Assembly (NCBI GenBank): GCA_035048815.1 | Contig: JAUCBN010000016.1 | Span: forward strand, 3,030,501-3,094,500 | Reading direction: 5' to 3' | DNA: 64,000 nt | Source: Abelmoschus esculentus | Lineage: Eukaryota; Streptophyta; Magnoliopsida; Malvales; Malvaceae | Part shown: piece by piece, positions 38,608-49,922 of the stretch | Position numbering within the stretch: the first letter of the stretch is position 1 | How the letters are laid out: each line of letters opens with the position of its first letter | The notes under the pieces: generated by a model | What the model was told of the DNA's origin: nothing | Database searches by the model: none | Seen by the model: the letters and a program-made list of their open reading frames with translations, nothing else | Position numbers and translations under genes: made by a program

Positions 38608-38900
38608 TGTAACAGTATGGAGGGTGAGAAGTAGAAAGAAAAGAGATACATTGAGTAAGGAAATTGATTACAAAATGCTTCATTCCCTTCACTATCTACT
38701 ATGTCGTAACATAAATACTAAAGTTTACTGGGAATAGACAAAAAGATTAATAGCAGACAAAGTCGGTTAGGAATTTTGATGCTCGTTTCTCCCTTGTTCC
38801 CTGACGCTTCTCTGGCAAGTTCGTTGCTGAGTCATGCTTGGCGTTTTCCTCTCCTAGCTGGCTGGTGCTTGTTGCAGCATTCTCAACTTTGCTCGTGACA
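38608..38900 (-). repeat. Gypsy 3' LTR (293 bp)
   Basis: Direct copy of 43261-43553. The pol reading frame runs about 150 bases into this LTR, ending at 38747, so the LTR encodes the polyprotein C-terminus (KFLTDFVCY). Confidence 0.92.
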
Positions 38901-41900
38901 TTACCTTTCCCAAATTCAGGAACCTTGTCCTCAAGGTTTGAGGCAATAATTTTCTGGACACTTTCTTCTATACCAACATCCAAAGGCAGTGGTGTAACTT
39001 GTTCCAATGGTTGTCCCCTACATGGCTTAATTTGTGACACATGAAAAATGGGATGAATACGCGATGCTTCCGGCAGCTCCAGCTTATACGCCACTTGTCC
39101 CACACGTTTGAGTATCCGATATGGGCCAAATAAACGCGGACCAAGTTTCTGTTGTTTCCTTTGTCGCAATGAGATTTGTCGATATGGTTGTAGGCGCACC
39201 CACACCCATTTTCCTTCCTCCAGTTCTACCTCTCGACGGTGCTTATCGGCTTGGTGTTTCATTCGCACTTGAGCTCGTTCCAAGTTTTGCCTCAATTCCC
39301 TTAACATTGCATCCCTATCTTGCAGCTCTTTTCCCAATTGACCATGTTTCGAACTTCCCTCCATGTAATCCATAATTTTGGGGGGCTCTCTTCCATACAA
39401 AGCTTTGAAGGAAGATATTCCTGCTGATGTTTTATAGGCAGTATTGTACCAATACTCTGCCCATGGTAAGTATTTTTCCCATTTTCGAGGTTCGCAACCA
39501 GTTAGGCATCGTAAATACATTTCCAAGCACCTATTTAAGGCTTCGGTTTGGCCATCCGTTTGGGGGTGGTAAGCTGAGCTCATTCGCAGTTTCGTCCCTT
39601 GCAATCTAGCCATTTTAGTCCACAACTCGCTCACAAATATCTTATCCCGATCACTGACCATAGAACGTGGAATGCCATGTAACTTGATTACCCCTTGTAT
39701 CAGCAGCTTGGCTATATAAACACTATCAAAATATTTAGGAAGAGCAATGAATTGCCCATATTTTGTTAGGCGATCCACTACCACCAGAATTGCTTCTTTA
39801 CCATTTGACTTAGGCAACCCAGTGATGAAATCTAATGATATATCCTTGAACACCTGCTCCGGAATGGGCAAGGGTTGAAGAAGCCCCGCGGGAACTAAGC
39901 TATCACTCTTCATGCGTTGACAAACTTGGCATTCTCCAACAAATTGACTTACCGCCTTCCTCATGCCCTTCCAATAGAAATTTGCCGCTAAACGTTGAAA
40001 TGTACGCAAGATTCCCGAGTGTCCCCCAACTACGGAACTATGAAACTCTCAAAGTAAGACTGATCGTATATTCTCCTCCTTTGTCACCATTATCCGCCCC
40101 TTCATCAATATTAGTCCTTCATTGTCACTAAATCCCGTGTAGCCATTGGTTCCCTTTTGAAGGTGCTCTCTAATCTCACATAGCTCTTTATCTTGTCGGC
40201 TGGCCCTTCGAATATCCTCAACAATTCCATACACCACTCTGCTGAAAGCCATCAGTGTTGTATTTGCTTTCCTTGATAGTGCATCCGCTGCCGAATTAAG
40301 TTTTTCAGGACGATATCGAATATCAAAATCGTAGCCGAGCAATTTAGATAACCATTGTTGTTGTTCGGGTGTTTGTATGGTTTGTTGAGTAACTTCCCTT
40401 AATGATTTTTGATCTGTGAGAATAACAAATTTTCTCCCTAAGAGGTATTGTCTCCACTTCCTAACAGCCTGCGTTATTGCAAACATCTCTCGGTTGTAAG
40501 TTGAAGAAGCTTGCATACGAGAGCTAAACTTTTGGCTAAAGTAGGCTATAGGTCGGTTATCTTGGCTTAACACTGCCCCAATACCGACTCCGGATGCATC
40601 CGTCTCAACCATAAATGTCTTCTGAAAACAAGGTAAGCTAAGGATCGGGGCTGAACACAATAGTCTCTTCAATTGTTCAAAAGCTTCTTGAGCAGCCTCT
40701 GTCCATTCAAAACTCTCCCCTTTTTCAACAAATCTATTAACGGCGGAGCTACCGTAGCGAAACCTTTAATAAACCGTCTATAGTACCCTGCTATCCCAAG
40801 AAATTCACATACTCCCCTTACTGTATTGGGTGTTGTCCAGTTTTGAATCGCCTTTATCTTGCTCGGATCCACCGCTAAACCTTCATGTGATACCAAATGA
40901 CCCAAGTACTCGACTACTTCTTATCCAAACGTGCACTTAGTTTTCCTAGCCAAAAATCCATGGTCCTTTAACACTTGAAGAACTACTCGAATGTGTGACA
41001 AGTGATCCCCCCAACTCCTTCTAAATATTAAGATGTCATCCAAGAATATCAACACAAATTTCCTCAAGTATGGCCGAAAAATCTCATTCATAGTGGCTTG
41101 AAAAGTAGAGGGGACATTCGTAAGGACGAACGGAATTACGAGAAATTCATAATTCCCCTCATGTGTGCGAAATGCCGTCTTTGGAACGTCGTCTAGCTTA
41201 ACTCTAATTTGGTGGTATCCTGCTAGAAGATCCAATTTAGAAAAATATCGAGAAACTCTCAATTCATCAAATAATTCATCCGCTGTGGGGATAGGGAACT
41301 TATCTTTGATCGTGATGGCATCGAGGGCTCTATAGTCGACACAAAATCGCCAAGTACCGTCTTTCTTTTTGACTAGTAATACGGGCGAGGAGAAGGGGTT
41401 GGTGCTTCTTCGGATCAGCTGCTTTTCTAGCATTACTTGAACCTGGCGTTCAATTTCACCTTTCTGAAAATGAGGGTATCGGTATGGCCGCACATTGACT
41501 GGCTTCTGCCCCGGTTCTAAGTGGATAGCATTATCATTTTCTCTGGTTGGGGGCAGTCCCTTTGGAGCAGCAAAGACCATTTCAAATTCTTGTAGGAGTT
41601 GCAAAATGTCTTTCCTCTCTTCCCTTGCCTCTCACTCTATTTCCTTATGCATTTGCAAGTGAAAGAAACTAGCAACCGCATTAGTATCATGCAATCGACG
41701 TAAGGAATTCAATTATATTGCTTGAGGTACAAGTGTAGTTTCCCCTTTCCACCGATGTTCTTTTCCTTCTTGTCGAAATTCAAATGTGAGTTGCCCAAAA
41801 TCCATAGTAATCGGGCCCAATGTTGCCATCCACGCTACCCCCAACACCACCTCGGTTCCCTCTAGCGGTAGTACATAAAAATCGGTGATTAAAGTCGTAC

Positions 41901-43232
41901 CTTGAACGGTTACTCTTAAGTCTCGCACACATCCCTCACTCTGTAATTTTGCTCCATTCCCCACAAGAACTCTAAAATTAGTTGTAGGGGTCACTGGTAA
42001 ACCCAAATGTCTAGCCACTCGAGATTGGATGAAGTTGTGGGTGCTCCCCCCATCAATTAGGATCCTTACCTCCTGCCCCTAGATCTGCCCTTTCACCCTT
42101 AATGTGTTCGGAGCATAGCACCCTACTAGTGCATTGAAAGACACCCATGTTTGCTCTCTGGTCCCTTCTTCGCACTGTAATGCAACATGATCCTTTATAC
42201 TCTTTTTGTTATCCAGCTCCTTTTCTCCCAATTCATCGTCCATCAAAAACAACTAAGGCTCCTTACACTTGTGGCTCGACACGAACTTCTCGTCGCAGTA
42301 ATAACACATGCCCTCTCTCTTCTAGCCTGTGCTTCGGCAGCCGACAATCTTCGAGGAGAACTAGTGTTGATATGAGGAGTTATCGACGCAGGTGGGGGTC
42401 TTGCTGGTAACCCTTTGGGGCTATTTAGAGACACGTTTGGTGTAGGCAGTAGGGGTGGAAGTTTGGACCCCATTCCGCGGCTCAACATTCTCCTAGCCTC
42501 ATTGTGTTTTGCTTCATGGAACCGAGCTAGAGAAATCACCTCATGCATACTTGTAGGCTTCTAGATCAAAATCTCATTTTTAATTTCTGGCTTTAGTCCC
42601 GAAATAAAGCACTGGGTCAAGAAAACTTCTGAGAGGGAAGAAGTTCTTAGTGACATATCCTCAAATCTGGTCTGGTACTCTTCTATCGTTGAAGTTTGGA
42701 CTAGTTTGGTAAGTTGTCTCTCCGGTGATTCTATCTCGGTGATAGCAAACCGCTTTCTGATGGCATCGACGAGGTGGTTCCACCCCACTAGTTGTCGACG
42801 ATTCTGCATCCATCGAAACCATTTTCGAGCGACTCCGTCCATTCGAAATGAAGCCATCGTCAACCTGTGATGATCTTCTGTCCCATAGAAGTCAAAAAAA
42901 TCCTGGGCCGAGGCAACCCATTCCTCTGGATCTTTTTCGGTAAAGAGTGGCAGTTCCACAAACACTGGTTTAGGTGGAAAAGGGAATGCATCGTCACCCT
43001 CGTCCTTCACCTTGGCCTTTCCCCGAGTTACCCGAACGGTGCCCATGTCCTCAGGGTCTGCAATTGCTTTCGATGATTGTCCTAAACGCTCCGATATCGT
43101 TTGTAACTGGCGCATCATATCCTCCATGGTACGCTGATTTTTCTCGGTGTTACTCTGAAGGGTGTTCAAGAGTAACTCATGCCGATTGGAGGTCTCTTGA
43201 AGAGACTTGATGGTTTGAGTGTTGTTGACCAT
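38747..43232 (-). pseudogene. Gypsy gag-pol remnants
   Basis: Gag opens at 43232 (223 codons) and is stopped by TAG at 42561. It continues in frame from 42548, and a zinc-knuckle-like CYYCDEKF...HKC near 42275-42310 lies in another frame. Protease shows LIDGGSTHNF just upstream of 42018. RT (40921-41604) has WRFCVDYRALD and FLDDILIF; a stop separates it from 40905, and a frameshift near 40735 precedes RNase H (40049-40672, VETDASGVGIG). Integrase (38747-40009) keeps LDFITG, VSDRD and DGQTEALNR, so its catalytic triad is present. A HPIFHVSQIK motif follows; no clear chromodomain is seen beyond it. Confidence 0.88.
38901..38911 (-). other. Gypsy polypurine tract
   Basis: GGGAAAGGTAA on the minus strand abuts the 3' LTR and lies inside the pol frame (FGKGN). 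Confidence 0.55.
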
Positions 43233-43241
43233 TCCTTCAAC

Positions 43242-43260
43242 CTCTCAACGAGAGCACCAA
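43242..43260 (-). other. Gypsy primer-binding site candidate
   Basis: Immediately after the 5' LTR the minus strand reads TTGGTGCTCTCGTTGAGAG. The TGG start fits a tRNA 3' CCA end; I could not name the tRNA. Confidence 0.5.
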
Positions 43261-43553
43261 TGTAACAGTATGGAGGGTGAGAAGTAAACAAAAAAGAGAT
43301 ACATTGAGTAAGGAAATTGATTACAAAATGCTTCATGCCCTTCACTATCTACTATGTCGTAACATAAATACTAAAGTTTGCTGGGAATAGACAAAAAGAT
43401 TAATAGCAGACAAAGTCGGTTAGGAATTTTGGTGCTCGTTTCTCCCTTGTTCCCTGACGCTTCTCTGGCAAGTTCGTTGCTGAGTCATGCTTGGCGTTTT
43501 CCTCTCCTAGCTGGCTGGTGCTTGTTGCAGCATTCTCAACTTTGCTCGTGACA
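43261..43553 (-). repeat. Gypsy 5' LTR (293 bp)
   Basis: Same length and ends as 38608-38900. The pol C-terminal codons appear here as a coding shadow (43400-43606) without an upstream frame. Confidence 0.92.
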
Positions 43554-44489
43554 GGCTTCTCCAGCTTCGAATTGTTCAAGGCAAACAATAATCGATTGCA
43601 CAGCAACTATCTCCGAGGGGAAAACCGAAGCCGTTAACGAGATCCTGACCCGGTTAACGCAAGTTGCTAGCTCAAAAGGGAACTTAGAGCAGATGATACA
43701 GTCTCAAAACCTTGAAATTGCGGTTATAGTTCCTGATTTGCAGACAACACTGAGATAAAGTTTGGTGGTTTAGTAAGCACGTCGAATGTAGTTGAAGGTG
43801 AGAAAGTGACAGTGCAGTCCGATTGCAATCTTCTGTGGACCATTTCCCTTGAAAAGTTGGTGTAGTGGCTATTACTTGTGCACGTATGTTTCATAGTCTG
43901 GTTTTTTTATGAATTGGCTGCAGATTTCACTTTTGTTCTTTGTATGCAATGTAAAAGGGTTGTTGTGATGTTGATGTTGACGGGGTGATTCTGGATTTGG
44001 AGAAAAATGTTGAATTTCTGCCTGAAAAAATGGAAACTAATGCAATGTAAAAATGTTGATGGGGTTACTTTTGCGCTCAAGCTTTATCAGAACTTGCAGG
44101 AACGGTTTATGGAAGCTTTGGTTAGATGAGGAATTAAATTGATTGATTATTAAAATTACGTGGGTTAATTTTTAAAATTAGGGTTAAATTAAAATAAGTG
44201 TAGAACTTAGGGGATAATTATATAATTATATCAATTTATGTTAACTGTCACGTCATCAACCGTTAATTTTTTAACGGCATTGAACTAATTTGTTATAATA
44301 TTTAAGTTGTTTGACCAATTTTTAAAAGTCGAAAGATACAAAAGATAATTGGGGTATAGTCGGGGGACCATTTAAGTAGTCGAGAGATACAAAATATTTA
44401 GTGAAATATGACGAATTATCGCATAAAATAAAAAAATATTAATGGATCGTTATTGTATATGACATAACAAACAAATTCTTTTCGATTAG

Positions 44490-44628
44490 ATACTCGTAAA
44501 TTTTACCTTTCACCATCATAGATTTCATCTCAGTTTTATTTTGCTAAAAACATGAAAGTAAAAAAAAATAAAAAAATTAGAGTATTTAAAAAAAAGATTA
44601 CAAAATACGAAGAGAAATAGGCAAAATT
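44490..44628 (-). pseudogene. Defensin-like unit 16, terminal remnant
   Basis: The first ~35 nt of an exon 2 (TTTACCTTTCACCATCATAG, 44500-44519, then TTTCATCTCAG) and the start of the intron match unit 10. The match stops abruptly at about 44628, where the insertion begins. Exon 1 is missing. Confidence 0.5.
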
Positions 44629-45290
44629 ATATAAAATACCCTTTTTAATTATTTAAATATAAATATAAATATATACCCCTCCCAACTTCAATGATAAATT
44701 TATACCCTGTCAGGCCACGTAGGAAGAAATCGCTACCTACACAAAGCGATTAAAGAAGTCACTCTGTGCAGGAAGCGACTTCGGGCTGAGTTGGCCTCCC
44801 TTGCCACATAAGCCATTAATTTTATTGTGGATAAGAAATCGCTCTGTGCACAGAGCGACTTCCCTAGGTTTGGAAATCGTAAAACCCTAGTTTTAAGAAA
44901 TCGTTTTGTGCACAGAGCGATTTCAGTTTAATTGAATCGTCCTTAAAGAAATCGCTCTGTACACAGAGCGATTTCTTTGAATTGAATCGTTTTTACTAAG
45001 AAATCGCTTTGTACACAAAGCGATTTCTTTTGAATGTGAATCAACTTTAAAGAAATCGTTCTGTGCACAAAGCGATTTCTTCTTAAATTTACATGGAAAT
45101 CTCTCTGTGTACAGAGCGATTTCCTTTATGATATCGCTTCCCGAAGTTAGCGATCTCCCTATAAATTGTCGCCCCCCCCCTTCGTTCCTTTTCATTCCGA
45201 AGTCGCGTTCTATGCAAAATTCTTTCTTTTTTCTTACTTGAAAATTATTTTTTAGTTATTTTGTCTCGTGGTTATTCAATAGCATGGTGG
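44629..45290. mobile_element. Unassigned insertion carrying a palindrome array
   Basis: Sequence unlike the surrounding units begins near 'CAAAATTATATAAAATACCC' and ends near 45290, where unit spacer resumes in a different register. It contains the palindrome ladder, a TATAAAT motif (45160-45166), a C10 run (45172-45181) and then unique-looking sequence. It may be an LTR or the end of a larger element. I found no second copy, TSD or coding region; the 90-codon minus frame at 44923-45195 just translates the palindromes. Confidence 0.45.
44834..45124. repeat. Tandem ladder of six 28-30 bp palindromes
   Basis: Each copy is a near-perfect inverted repeat centred on GTGCAC or GTACAC/GTGTAC. Copies lie at 44834-44862, 44896-44924, 44947-44975, 44999-45027, 45051-45079 and 45095-45124. 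The half-site is GAAATCGCTCTGT. The start-to-start distance is 62, 51, 52, 52 and 44 bp. Degenerate half-sites continue upstream (44725-44800) and downstream (45130-45155). Arms tolerate paired changes (CTCTGT/ACAGAG versus CTTTGT/ACAAAG). Confidence 0.9.
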
Positions 45291-45529
45291 GTCTCTGTAG
45301 ATTGGATGGATCTATATGTAAAATAAGGTCGTCCCCTGTCCGTTCTAAATTTTTTAAACTTATATATTTATCTTTAATTTTTCTAGTTATATGAATTAGT
45401 CCTTAATTTTTATGATATTTATATTTTATACTCACCCTAAAATTTTAAAATTCTATATATGCTCACCATCAAATATATTTTTAAACCGTTACTGATGTAA
45501 ATACCCCCAACTCCTTTACCTCACATTGC

Positions 45530-45885
45530 CACAGAGATTTCATTTCAGTTTTATTTTATTAAAAAACATTAAAGTAAAAAAAATAAATTAATTAATTAAA
45601 AGTATTTAAATTTGAGATTATAAAATATAGAGAGAAATAGGATTGAATTTATTTTTTAAAGATACATTATTTTTTAGAATAAATATTAAATATGAATATA
45701 AATAAATTTCTATATTTATATACAGGTAAACTTATTATGTTAGTTATTTTACTAAAACCTAAACTCAAAGAAAATGAATAATTAATTTAGAAGGTAAGAT
45801 ATAAAAAGGGTTGAAGAAAAAACATGTAACTAAAAAAGCATCAAAAGAACAAAACAACTGAAAATAAACGAAAAAATCATTTCAT
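45530..45885 (-). pseudogene. Defensin-like unit 17, relic without exon 2
   Basis: Decayed exon 1 (about 45822-45885) and intron, with the same 'CACATTGCCACAGAGATTTC' junction as units 12, 14 and 19. Confidence 0.66.
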
Positions 45886-46940
45886 GTTTTGAATAGAATA
45901 TGGGTAAGTGAGCAGTCTAAGTAACGTATAAAGAGATAAGAGAGGAAAGATATAATATTAAAAAATAAGATATTTATAAGAAATACAAGAATAAAGTAAA
46001 AAAAAATCATAGAAATCTCAAATTTTATCCAATCAAATTAAAACTATTGTTGTTGTTAACGCTATGCAACGTTATTGATACAACATTGGTTTTAATAGAC
46101 ATGTTTTAACGGAGGGTTTTCACAGTTATTTTTAGATTTTTTATCATTCTTAATGTGATGTTTTCTAAATATTAAATGGTCGAATATTTTAAAACATTTT
46201 GTTTTTCAAATTTTTTTATGCTATTTAAAGTATATACAGAATGTTCCTTTCAAAAATTTAAAGTCATTTTTAATATTATTAAAGTTTGTTTCGATTTTTG
46301 GGTGTACAAACTTTTTAAAAGATCATATTAACGTCAAATTATACTTGTTCATTATAGTGGTTACACATAAAAGTGAATTTACATATAAGGCAATAGTTTA
46401 CCACAATACAATAAGTAATTCTTTTCTTCTATTATATTAATTATTATTGTCTTGTTAGTGTTAACGTTTTATTTTATAATAATATTTTATTATTAACTAT
46501 TATATGATATTTAACCTTCTGAAATTATAAATTAATCATTACATTTATTAAAGAAATTAAAAAAATTTACATTTTTAATTAAGTTCGAATCGAATCCAGG
46601 GACTCAAAGAAGATTTGCCCTCGACATAACCATTGTTCCAAGCTAGCTTCTTGTTTATACCTTAAACTTCAGCGCACCAGTTTTCATCTTATAATTGTTC
46701 TGGGTGTATAGGATTATAATGTCAGCATCGAATATTTCTATTAGGCCTCATTTTTTTTTCGAATCAAACTTGAATGATATCAATATTTACAAGATGAGAA
46801 GCACCAAAAGAGCGTTAATATATATTAATAATATTTATTATTTTAGTAATTATTTTTATTTTATTGATAATAAACATAACATAAAATCAAAACTATAATA
46901 TATAAAATAACAAAAGAGCCAAATAAAATATATTCCTCAA

Positions 46941-47375
46941 CTAACAGTTCTTGAAACAGTAACACATCGGAAAAATAAAATTTCTGCATCTTCCACCATC
47001 ATAATTCTCGAATTTTATGCACATAATATCACAGTTTTTCTCATAAATGCACATTCCTATGCTCTTCTTGTTGAGATAGTAACAAGTTTTACCCTCCACC
47101 ATCATAGGTCTCATCTCAGCTTTATTTTAACAAAAAACATATAAAACATATTAGAAAATTTAATAAACATATAAAATTATAAAAATAAGATTGAATAATA
47201 TTATTTTTAAAAATAAACATCAAATATAAAGAAATTTTTATAGTTTCATGCATGTGAAGTTATAAATACTTTATTAAATCTCTAAAAAATAATAAAATAT
47301 TAAAAAAAAACCTGTTGTTAGAAGAAAAATCAGAAGAAGAAAAGCAGTTGAAAGTAAACGAACTAATCGCTCCAT
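46941..47375 (-). CDS. Defensin-like peptide, unit 18 (intact, 80 aa)
   Basis: Exons are 47312-47375 and 46941-47119, with the shortest intron of the set (192 bp), GT/AG, phase 1. The signal peptide starts MERLVRLLSTAFLLLIFLLT. After EMRPMMVEGK the spacing is C-x10-C-x5-C-x3-C-x10-C-x7-C-x1-C-x3-C. Loops YYLNKKS, IYEKN and IKFENYDGGR make it the most cationic member (about +4), with a GRC-x7-C gamma-core. It is nearly the same as dead unit 13, so this block and 26.1-28.2 kb are recent duplicates. Confidence 0.86.
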
Positions 47376-47457
47376 ATTTTGAATGGAATTTAAGCAGGTA
47401 AACAATCTAATAAATATAGAAAGAGATAAGTGAGATGAATGAAGAATTTTAAGACAT

Positions 47458-47467
47458 TTATATATAA
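47458..47467 (-). promoter_or_regulatory. TATA box of defensin-like unit 18
   Basis: TATATATAAA on the minus strand, about 83-92 bp upstream of the ATG at 47375. Confidence 0.6.
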
Positions 47468-48529
47468 AACCAGAACAATATAAAAAAAAAGGCAACAAAA
47501 ATGTATTTCTTATAAAAAATTTAATTTTTATTTAATTAGATTGTAACAATTATTGTTAATGTTATGTTTTAACAGTAAATTTTGACTGTTTTTTTTTTCA
47601 GGCTTTATATCATGTTAATGTATTGTTTTCTAGATATTTAATGGCAGGACGTTGAAAGTAGACTTGTCGATGTTTCTTTCAAAAAAATTTTAAAGAAATC
47701 TTTTAGTATTATTAAAGTCTGTTTTAATTTTTGGGTGCATAACAATTTAAAAAAAGATGTTAAATTTAGAGGGTCGTTTGTCTATTATAGTAATTATATG
47801 TAAAAATAAAATTACATTTAAGATAATAGTTTACGACGATACAATTGTTGAATCTTTTCGTTAATTATTTTGATTATTATTGTCTTGTTAGTGCTAATAT
47901 TTTGTCTTGAATTAAAGTTTTACCGATAATTATTATGTCAGTATTTAACCTTTTAAAACTAAATAAAATTAAATAAATCAATAATAATAAATTGCATATT
48001 TTTTATATTATTATTTTTAATACCACTATTTTTTATAATTTTTAAGTGATAAAGATTTATTTAATCCCTGAATTTGAATTATTTTAGCATACTGGCCCTT
48101 GAATTTTTTTATGTAACATAATTTGATCTCCCGATATAACATGGTTAGTTTATAACATAAATGACCAATAAAAAATTGTCATATGTATTTATTGTCGAAA
48201 CAAACACTTATATAAATTAAATGCTTAATTACTCAAGAGGTCCGTCGCACTTTCCCTATTATCGTGGAGCTTCATCTTCAACCTCTCGACACACTGTCAA
48301 TCAGTGGCGGATCTATATGTAAAATAGGATGGTCCCCTGCCCGTTCTAAATTATTTAAAATTTATATATTTACCTTTAATTTTTTTAGTTATATGAATTA
48401 GTCCTTAATCTTTTATAATATTTATATTCTGTGTTCACCCTAAAATTTTAAAATTTTATATATGCTCACCCTCAAATATATTTTTAGATACGTTACCGAT
48501 GTCAATACCCTAACTCCTTTACCTCACAT

Positions 48530-48885
48530 TGCCATAGAGATTTCATTTCAGTTTTATTTTATTAAAAATCATTAAAGTAAAAAAAATAAATAAATTAAAA
48601 GTATTTAAACTTGAGATTATAAAATATAGAGAAAAATGGGACTGAATTTATTTTTTAAAAGATACATTATTTTTAAGAATAAATATTAAATATGAATACA
48701 AATAAATTTTTATATTTATATACATGTAAAGTTATTATGTTAATTATTTTATTAAAACCCTAAATTCAAAGAAAATGAATAATTAATTTAGAAGGTAGGA
48801 TATAAAAATGTTGAAGAAAAAACATGTAACTAAAAAAACATCAAAAGAAGAAAACAACTTAAAATAAACAAAAAAACCATTCCAT
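48530..48885 (-). pseudogene. Defensin-like unit 19, relic without exon 2
   Basis: Decayed exon 1 (about 48822-48885) and intron, with the same foreign junction replacing exon 2 as in units 12, 14 and 17. Confidence 0.66.
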
Positions 48886-49922
48886 GTTTAGAATAGAATA
48901 TGAGTAAGTGAGCAATCTAGTTAACGTATAAAGAGATAACAAGAGATAACAGAGAAAAAATATAAAATTTAAAAAAAAAATAAGATATTTATAAGAAATA
49001 CAAGATTAAAGTAAAAAAAAAACATATTTTTCGTAAAAATTTCAAATTGTATCCAATCACATTAAGACTATTGTTGTTAATGCTATCTGACGTTATTGAT
49101 ATAACATTGGTTTTAATAGACATGTTTTAACAGCGGGTTTTGAGTGTTTTTTAAAATTTTTATCATTTTTAATGTGATGTTTTCTAAATATTAAATGGCC
49201 AAATGTTTTGAAACATTTTGCTTTTCAAATTTTTTTATGCTATTTAAAGTATATGCAGAATATTTCTTTCAAAAATTTAAAGTCATTTTTAGTATTATTA
49301 AAGTTTGTTTCGATTTTTAGGTGTACAAATTTTTTGAGAGATCATATTAACTTTAAGAAGTAATTGCTCGTTATAGTAGTTACACATAAACGTGAATTTA
49401 CATATAAGGCAATAGTTTACCACAATACAATAGTTAATTCTTTCTTCTATTATATTAAGTATTATTGTCTTATTAGTGTTAGCGTTTTATTTTATAATAA
49501 TATTTTATCATTAACTATTATATAATATTTAACCTTCTGAAATTATAAATTAATCATTAAATTTATTAGGGACTCAAAGAATATTTGCTCTCGACATAAC
49601 CACAGTTCCAAGCTAGCTTCTTGTTTATGCTTTGGCAGGGTACCTTAAACTTCAAGTTCGCACTAGTTTTCATCTTATAATTGTTCTCGGTGTATAAGAT
49701 TATAATGTCAGCATCAAATTTTATCTTTCTTCGTTTGTTTTCGAATCGAACTCGAATAATATCAGTATTTACAGGATGAGAAGCATTAGAAGAGCGTTAA
49801 TATTTATTAATAATATTTATTATTTTATTAATTGTTTTTGTTTTATTGATAATGAACATAACATAAAATCAAAAGTATAATATATAGAATAACAAAAGAG
49901 ACAAATGAAATATATTCTTTGA

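Larger units (their letters stand above)
38608..43553 (-). mobile_element. Ty3/gypsy LTR retrotransposon, decayed
   Basis: It is flanked by the 5-bp duplication GGCTT (38603-38607 and 43554-43558). Two 293-bp LTRs run TGTAACAG...CGTGACA on the plus strand and differ at about six sites by eye, so the insertion is fairly young. The interior is 4,360 bp with gag, protease, RT, RNase H and integrase in gypsy order on the minus strand. Several in-frame stops and at least two frameshifts disable it. It lies inside the long-TIR element. Confidence 0.92.
38330..43757 (+). pseudogene. Captured GRAS-family (SCL8-like) fragment, interrupted
   Basis: The coding resemblance lies in 38504-38607 and resumes at 43554 after the gypsy element. 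On the right side the frame reads SRQTIIDCTATISEGK and then EAVNEILTRLTQVASSKGN, ending in TAA at about 43756-43758. This resembles the start of the GRAS domain of SCL8-type proteins (SRQ..ME.A.AISEGK...EILTRLSQ). On the left, NNPISPSPT resembles the serine-rich linker before that domain. The rest of the GRAS domain is absent. Following text up to 44085 was not identified. Assignment is from memory of the family, hence moderate confidence. Confidence 0.5.
37982..44395. mobile_element. Long-TIR (Mutator-like) element with captured GRAS fragment, split by a gypsy element
   Basis: Inverted repeats of about 300 bp lie at 37982-38291 and 44086-44381. Shared stretches include 'CTAAATGGTCCCCGACTATA', 'TTGATGACGTGGCAGTTAAC' and, at the inner end, the text around 'AACCGTTCATGCAGGTTCTG', each with a few mismatches. 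There is no transposase. The right tip repeats an internal stretch ('GTCGAGAGATACAAAA'), so it is rearranged and no clean target duplication was found. Without the 4.95-kb gypsy insertion the element is about 1.47 kb, close in size and design to the one at 14761. Confidence 0.72.

Noticed and set aside
44834..45124. CRISPR array
   Set aside because: The repeats are palindromes with very short, repeat-like spacers in a plant nuclear context with intron-bearing genes; no cas genes.
44923..45195. 90-codon minus-strand protein
   Set aside because: It only translates the palindrome repeats; no family resemblance and no conserved start context.
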